Notes under the pieces: model-generated
What the model saw: the letters and a program-made list of their open reading frames with translations, nothing else
Database searches by the model: none
Told to the model about the DNA's origin: nothing
Made by a program: the position numbers and the translations under genes
In this document: positions 57,561-64,000 of the stretch, piece after piece
How positions within the stretch are numbered: position 1 is the stretch's first letter
Layout of the letters: each line of letters opens with the position of its first letter
Source of the DNA: Microvelia longipes
Lineage: Eukaryota > Arthropoda > Insecta > Hemiptera > Veliidae
Length of the DNA stretch: 64,000 bases
Direction: 5' to 3'
Assembly: GCA_018340805.1 (NCBI GenBank)
Contig: JACMZG010000008.1
Location: forward strand, 17,389,573-17,453,572

Positions 57561-58379
57561 TAATTTTGTTCTCTTCATTTGATTATTTTGATAGTCAAAG
57601 GTAATCTAATAGGGGACTCCTTTAGGGAAACTCCTATACTAACCCATGTAAATAAAATTCAGACATGCGTAATTTTAGGCTAGCAAATAGCTTCAAAATT
57701 ATAAAAATCCCTAAAATTGGAATAACTTTGCATGAGCTTTCTAGGACTTACCTTTTTCACTATTAGTTTTATTGGCAAGACCGGTAACATGAGGTGAGAT
57801 TTACACTTTAGTGACTTTTCGTAAGCCAGTGAGTGACTCGGTTTTCGTGTTATAAGTGGTTTTCGGTTTCGTGTTAGCCAGTGACTCGGGTTTCGTGTTG
57901 GTACTGTATTCCTTCTATACAGTATTTTTCTAAAGTTTTCGTAAAAATAGAAGAAAAGGATGAAGTATAGTAATGGTGAGTCATGTTATTTTGAGATTAG
58001 AAAATTCAGACGATAGTTGATATTGCCTTAAATGTAACTTAAATTTGGCCTTTAAGCATTTACGTTAAAGTAACTTAAATACTTGAACCATAATTAATTT
58101 ATCCTTTAAATTTTGCTAATTATGGAACTGCAATTTTTCCACCTCAAATCCAATGGGTGCGTACTCAGGGAGCTACTTAATTAAGTGGTCTCATTTAAGA
58201 CCTAATTCAATAAAAAGTGTAATGACTGGAACTGGACTTAATTTCCGTAAATACCTTATAGAACAAGGATCTGCAATTCTGCCGCCTCATATTTGACGGG
58301 TATGCAGTCAGGAGCAGTGGCAGACAGGGACGAAAAGGCTTGAGGGGGGCTTACTTTAAAGGAGCCCATCAAAAACATT
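57561..58379. other. AT-rich non-coding sequence
   Basis: A local near-duplication of 'gtgactcggttttcgtgtt' occurs at about 57834 and 57883. No gene was found. Confidence 0.4.
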
Positions 58380-58625
58380 ATATGTATATCTGTATGTGTA
58401 AGAGTTTGTCTATGTCACGGAGAGTTGAAACTTGTTACAAAAATGAAACTTAATTTGGTCTAGTAGTGCTGCTCGAAAGTTAATATTATTCAGACTACAA
58501 TAACCATTCAGAGTCATTAAAAATTTAAAAAAAAATGTTAAAAACTGCAAATTTGACCATTCGAGTTCATACTGGACAAAAATCTCCTGATGGTCCAGCC
58601 CACGGACCCTGGAGTAGGCTTATGA
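58380..58625 (+). repeat. R1-related fragment
   Basis: It shares 'gagagttgaaact', a 'ctagtagtgctgctcgaaa'-type block and 'attcagagtcatt' with the central part of R1 copies A and B, and lacks both ends. Confidence 0.4.
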
Positions 58626-59212
58626 GTAGTAGGTATTATTTTGGCCTATTTTGTTTATAAAAGTCATTTTTCTTTCTTTCTACTGGACAAAAATGTGCAT
58701 CTATAGGTGGTAAATCGATCCAAACAAAATTTATTTTGATATTGGTCGCCATTTTGATAATATTAACTATTATATTTTCTAACTTTAACAGCCAAAAAAT
58801 TTTAATTTTCCTACTGCTGTTTGACGTTTGACATATCGTTAGATAGCGAAACTTATTATAAATTGCTTGAGAAAATTCTAAATTGCTTTTAAAGTTTTCG
58901 TTTGTAAGTTATTGGTGAACATATATCTGCTATGGTGCGACTCTTAAATGTTAGTGTAAACGTTTGAATACGTTTAATTTTATGCGGTAAAACATGACAA
59001 TTTAAATCATTGATAAAATATGGTGCTAATATTCTTATAAAGAACTATGCTCATGAAAAACTAGGCAGTCAAGTATGATTACAGGTCTTTAATGCAAGCG
59101 AATACATGATATAAAATTATAGCCCATATTAATTCATTGAATGCCTATCTACCGTATTACTTTACTAAGCTTTCATTAACCCAACGCTTTAACACTCTAG
59201 ATGTTTGGTTAC

Positions 59213-59710
59213 TTAATAACTCTGAGGGCAAGCGTAGGGAGGCCGAGGCAATATACCAGTTCATTCAGACGTCGAGTGCAATGAGACCGAAATGGTACCA
59301 ACTTAGACTTTAAGAAGGTCATAGATAATCATGATATTCTGACAAGCAAAGCGAGTTCAAAGATATAACACCCTAGGCTTTCTAAGGTAGAGCCAAGGAG
59401 TATGTATACTTCTTGGTAGAGCACAAGCTACCACTTTAGCTAGCACTTTTTTCCACTTTTTTTTTGCTATTACTTTAGCTATACTAAGGTAATACCAACA
59501 AAGGCTAAAGATAATCGCTACATTCTGAGGACGAGCTAAGCAAGTCCAAAGTCATAACAACCTAGACTTTAGATTGCCATTTCATTCTGAGGTCGAGCGT
59601 AGAGAGACCGAAGAAATATCAATTGAAGCTTTGAATAATCATGACATTCAGAGGACTAGCAAAGCTTGTCGGAAGGTGCAAGGAAAAGTACCGAGATACC
59701 CTGTTTTTTT
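59213..59710 (+). repeat. R1 end region with serial 'gacgagc-aagc' blocks
   Basis: The block 'cattctgaggacgagc..agc.agtcc' recurs about six times (near 59216, 59265, 59336, 59523, 59583 and 59645). Between copies lie related phrases such as 'aatcatgatattc'. It ends 'gtaccgagataccctgtttt', the R1 terminus. Confidence 0.6.
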
Positions 59711-59799
59711 AAACTTAAAGGGCTTTAAAACAAGGTGTTAATTTATAAGGTAGTGGACAAGGTTAAGATTAAGACCAGTTTCAGCTCAATTGAACCATT

Positions 59800-61403
<1,604 letters not shown>

Positions 61404-61423
<20 letters not shown>

Positions 61424-61585
61424 CACTATTTCTTTTATGTATTTTATGTTGTACTGTATATAATCATGAATATGGTTTATACAAGATTATGTACAATAAA
61501 TATTATGCACATACTATTTACACTATTTCTTTTATGTATTTTATGTTATACTTTGTATAGTTTATGAGTATGGTTTATGGCTAGT
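61404..61585. repeat. 97-bp tandem duplication
   Basis: 'cactatttcttttatgtatt' starts at 61424 and again at 61521. The similarity runs through 'atgagtatggttta', giving a period of 97 bp with a few differences. Confidence 0.85.
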
Positions 61586-64000
61586 GGGTTTTATACCATA
61601 AGGATGTAAATAAAATGTAAATCATTACATTGGTTGAATTTTATTTGTGGATAGACTTTTATTTACATCCTCTAATAAATCTCCATTGAGGGAAGTATTA
61701 ATTCAATTTTTTTTCTGGAGTCCCGTAGGCCGCCTGAGCCCATGGCTCCTCCATGGCTGCGTGTACCTACTTCCGCAACTGGTTGACATGTTTAAATGGA
61801 TTATAATCAAATTAGTAAATTTTTAAAATTTGCTGTGGACTAATTATGTTTTTTTAAGTTTTTGTGATATTTTTTTAATTTTATTTTGTTTAAGTAATTA
61901 GTAAATTTTACTTTACTAATTGAAGGAAAGCCTTCAAATGCACTTTTAAGGGACATAATAAAAAACTATTTATTAAATTATCATTTATGTATTTTTTTAT
62001 TATATCTTATTTTTCATACAAAAAGCGTTTTTAATGAAAATTGAAGTATGAAGTCAAATTTTTTTTCTAAAAATATGGCTCAGATAAATGGAATTATTAT
62101 TACAATATAGTTATTTTATACTATTTACAATTATTGTTTTTTCAATTTTTATGGCTTATATACACAGTGGACGTAATGTTGAAAATCCAGGTTCAATGCT
62201 GAAATGAAAATGTTTACCTATTGCTTAATTCGTGCATTAAATACAAAAGGAAAACAAATTATTTTTTTTAGAATACGATTTTTTATATTTTCTTGTATTG
62301 GTTAAAGGTGCAAAAACTTAATTTCTAAGCATGATATTAAAAACAGTAAAACGCTATACTCCCCAGCATAATTTTCTAATCATGTTATAAAATTTTAAAT
62401 CTCTATATACTGAAATTTGGGGAAATTCAAATATGATACGGGTAGCATAGGCTTATAAAACAGATCAGTAGAGAAATAGATGTTGGTCTCAATTTAATTT
62501 AGAAAAAAATAATCAAATTTCAACAATTCTATTAACTGGCCAGCTTCAATAAAGCCCGCTACATTTTAGAAAAGGCTGCTATTAGATGATTGCTGTGGAT
62601 GTCATACATGATACTTTAACTCTAAACTCGTGCCTGGACCAGGTTTTTGTATAGCTCAAGGTTTTAAACACTTGGAGCTAAGCACTACTAAGATGCATTT
62701 CAATTTGCCATTTATTAAGATCGGTTGGTTGATAAGAGGTTAGCAGTAAACAAATCTAGACTGCTAAGCAATGGCTTTGTTGAGTTTTAAATTATGCCTT
62801 TTTACCCTGCATCATTTAGCAAGTTTTCAAAAATTGAGCTTATGAGGTAGCTGTAACAGAGGAGGAGGAGTTAGTTTTCCTGAGAGGGGGTGACACCTTG
62901 ATCACATTTTAAGTTTAACAATATTATGTCATTCAAAAGTTTTTCTTTCAAATTTTAAGGTGTTTACAATAATAGCACATGCTTCTTATGTTTTTTCTCT
63001 TTTGATTCCGTTATCTTTAATTATTAAAATCAATGCAACATGTTTTGATGCAATATTTTGTATCATGGACCTGGATTCTCAAACTGAATGATTCTTTTAT
63101 AATATTTGTTTGCCCTTTATACCAGTATAAATTAGACTGTTTTTTATTTTTAATTTTAGCAGATTGTTTAGTATTCTTACACTTTTGTGTAGAAATCCAT
63201 CATTAGAATTTTGAGATCAAAAGTAAAAAAATGTTGAAGTCAAACATTTATTTTATCAAAAAATCATAGGTATACATTTTAAAATAAAAACGTCTAATAC
63301 ATGTTCAAACTTTTTTTTTGAGAATAAGAAATTTGCAATTAATGCTATGTCCACAGATACAAATTACAAGTAAGAGACAGCAACCACTCTAATAATTTAT
63401 ACAGAGTATTATAGTTGTTTTCAATACTAATAATAAACAGCTCTTATAAAATTATTCATAAATAATATCACTTACACTTAGATTTAACTGTCAATTACAC
63501 TTATCAGAGACTTAACTTGAATCTGTGAAAATGCTTAAAATGAAAATGTATTGGTTGATAATGCCAATTTTTACAAATAAATTTTGCAAATGGTGTGAAT
63601 TTGTTGTTTGTTATTATATGGTACTTCATGACGCTTTTTAGAGTCATATTTTAATTTTTTGTTTTATGGTGTTATATTTTCCAGTAATAATCATTTACTA
63701 TTACTTTAACTAATGATAATACCTCAAAATAATTACAGTAACAAATAATTTGAATTAAGCTTGTTAATTTAATATGCTTCTAGAACAATCTAATTTATAA
63801 ATAATAAATTTTATATTTTACTATTTTATTTTGACCGAAGCAGAACCCTTGTTTCAAATTAGTATTAAATAATACAAATATATAAAAAGTACAAATACAA
63901 AAAAAATTAACGGGGTTTTTAATTATTAATTATTTCTATAATATGGTTACGACTTCATTGTGGTCATAATTATTGAGAATTTAGAAAAAAGGGCTAATGA
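61586..64000. other. AT-rich non-coding sequence to the window end
   Basis: I found no coding exon, transposon protein or repeat pair here. A short GC-richer patch lies at 61718-61785. Confidence 0.4.

Overview
The window looks like a stretch of an AT-rich insect genome. The animal genes are split by introns, transposons are dense and nested (Ty3/gypsy, BEL/Pao, LINE, piggyBac, hAT, P-like and several foldback or miniature elements), and (TA)n tracts are common. A hemipteran would fit the transposon mix, but that is an inference and no species can be named. Two conserved host genes are present in divergent orientation: a FAM20B-type glycosaminoglycan xylosylkinase on the minus strand (first exon 42850-42969, further exons at 5132-5344, 4037-4206 and 1856-2052, the rest beyond the left edge) and a complete Raf serine/threonine kinase on the plus strand in a single uninterrupted 679-codon reading frame (43755-45794). 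Their start codons are 785 bp apart, so they probably share a promoter region.

Layout from the left. Positions 1-5345 hold three FAM20B exons with small inverted-repeat elements in the introns. Positions 5345-40921 are one large FAM20B intron filled with nested transposons: a BEL/Pao remnant (6210-7560); an uncharacterised transposase-like gene split by a nearly intact Ty3/gypsy element with 120-bp LTRs (8113-12697); a LINE on the minus strand that is itself interrupted by a 431-bp palindrome (14346-18204) and is headed by a 186-bp tandem array; a second BEL/Pao scrap; a hAT miniature element; a broken piggyBac gene; a hAT transposase fragment; a P-element/THAP9-like fragment; a gypsy-LINE-gypsy mosaic (27545-29110); a Tc1/mariner-like miniature element; and a 7.9-kb gypsy element with roughly 910-bp LTRs (31973-39887) lying between two unusual arrays of a 16-bp GTCGAC repeat. 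A possible extra FAM20B exon lies at 40922-41023.

Right of Raf, 45.8-64 kb shows no convincing coding gene. It holds foldback elements, a dispersed repeat family also present left of Raf, many (TA)n tracts, two tRNA-like stretches and long AT-rich stretches. Part of it may be a long Raf 3' UTR.

The host genes act in separate pathways. FAM20B phosphorylates xylose in the proteoglycan linker in the Golgi. Raf carries the signal from Ras to MEK in the cytoplasm. Nothing here links them beyond shared promoter space. Most transposon genes carry frameshifts. Comparing the LTR pair of the larger gypsy element shows many more small indels than substitutions, so some of these breaks may be assembly errors rather than real decay.
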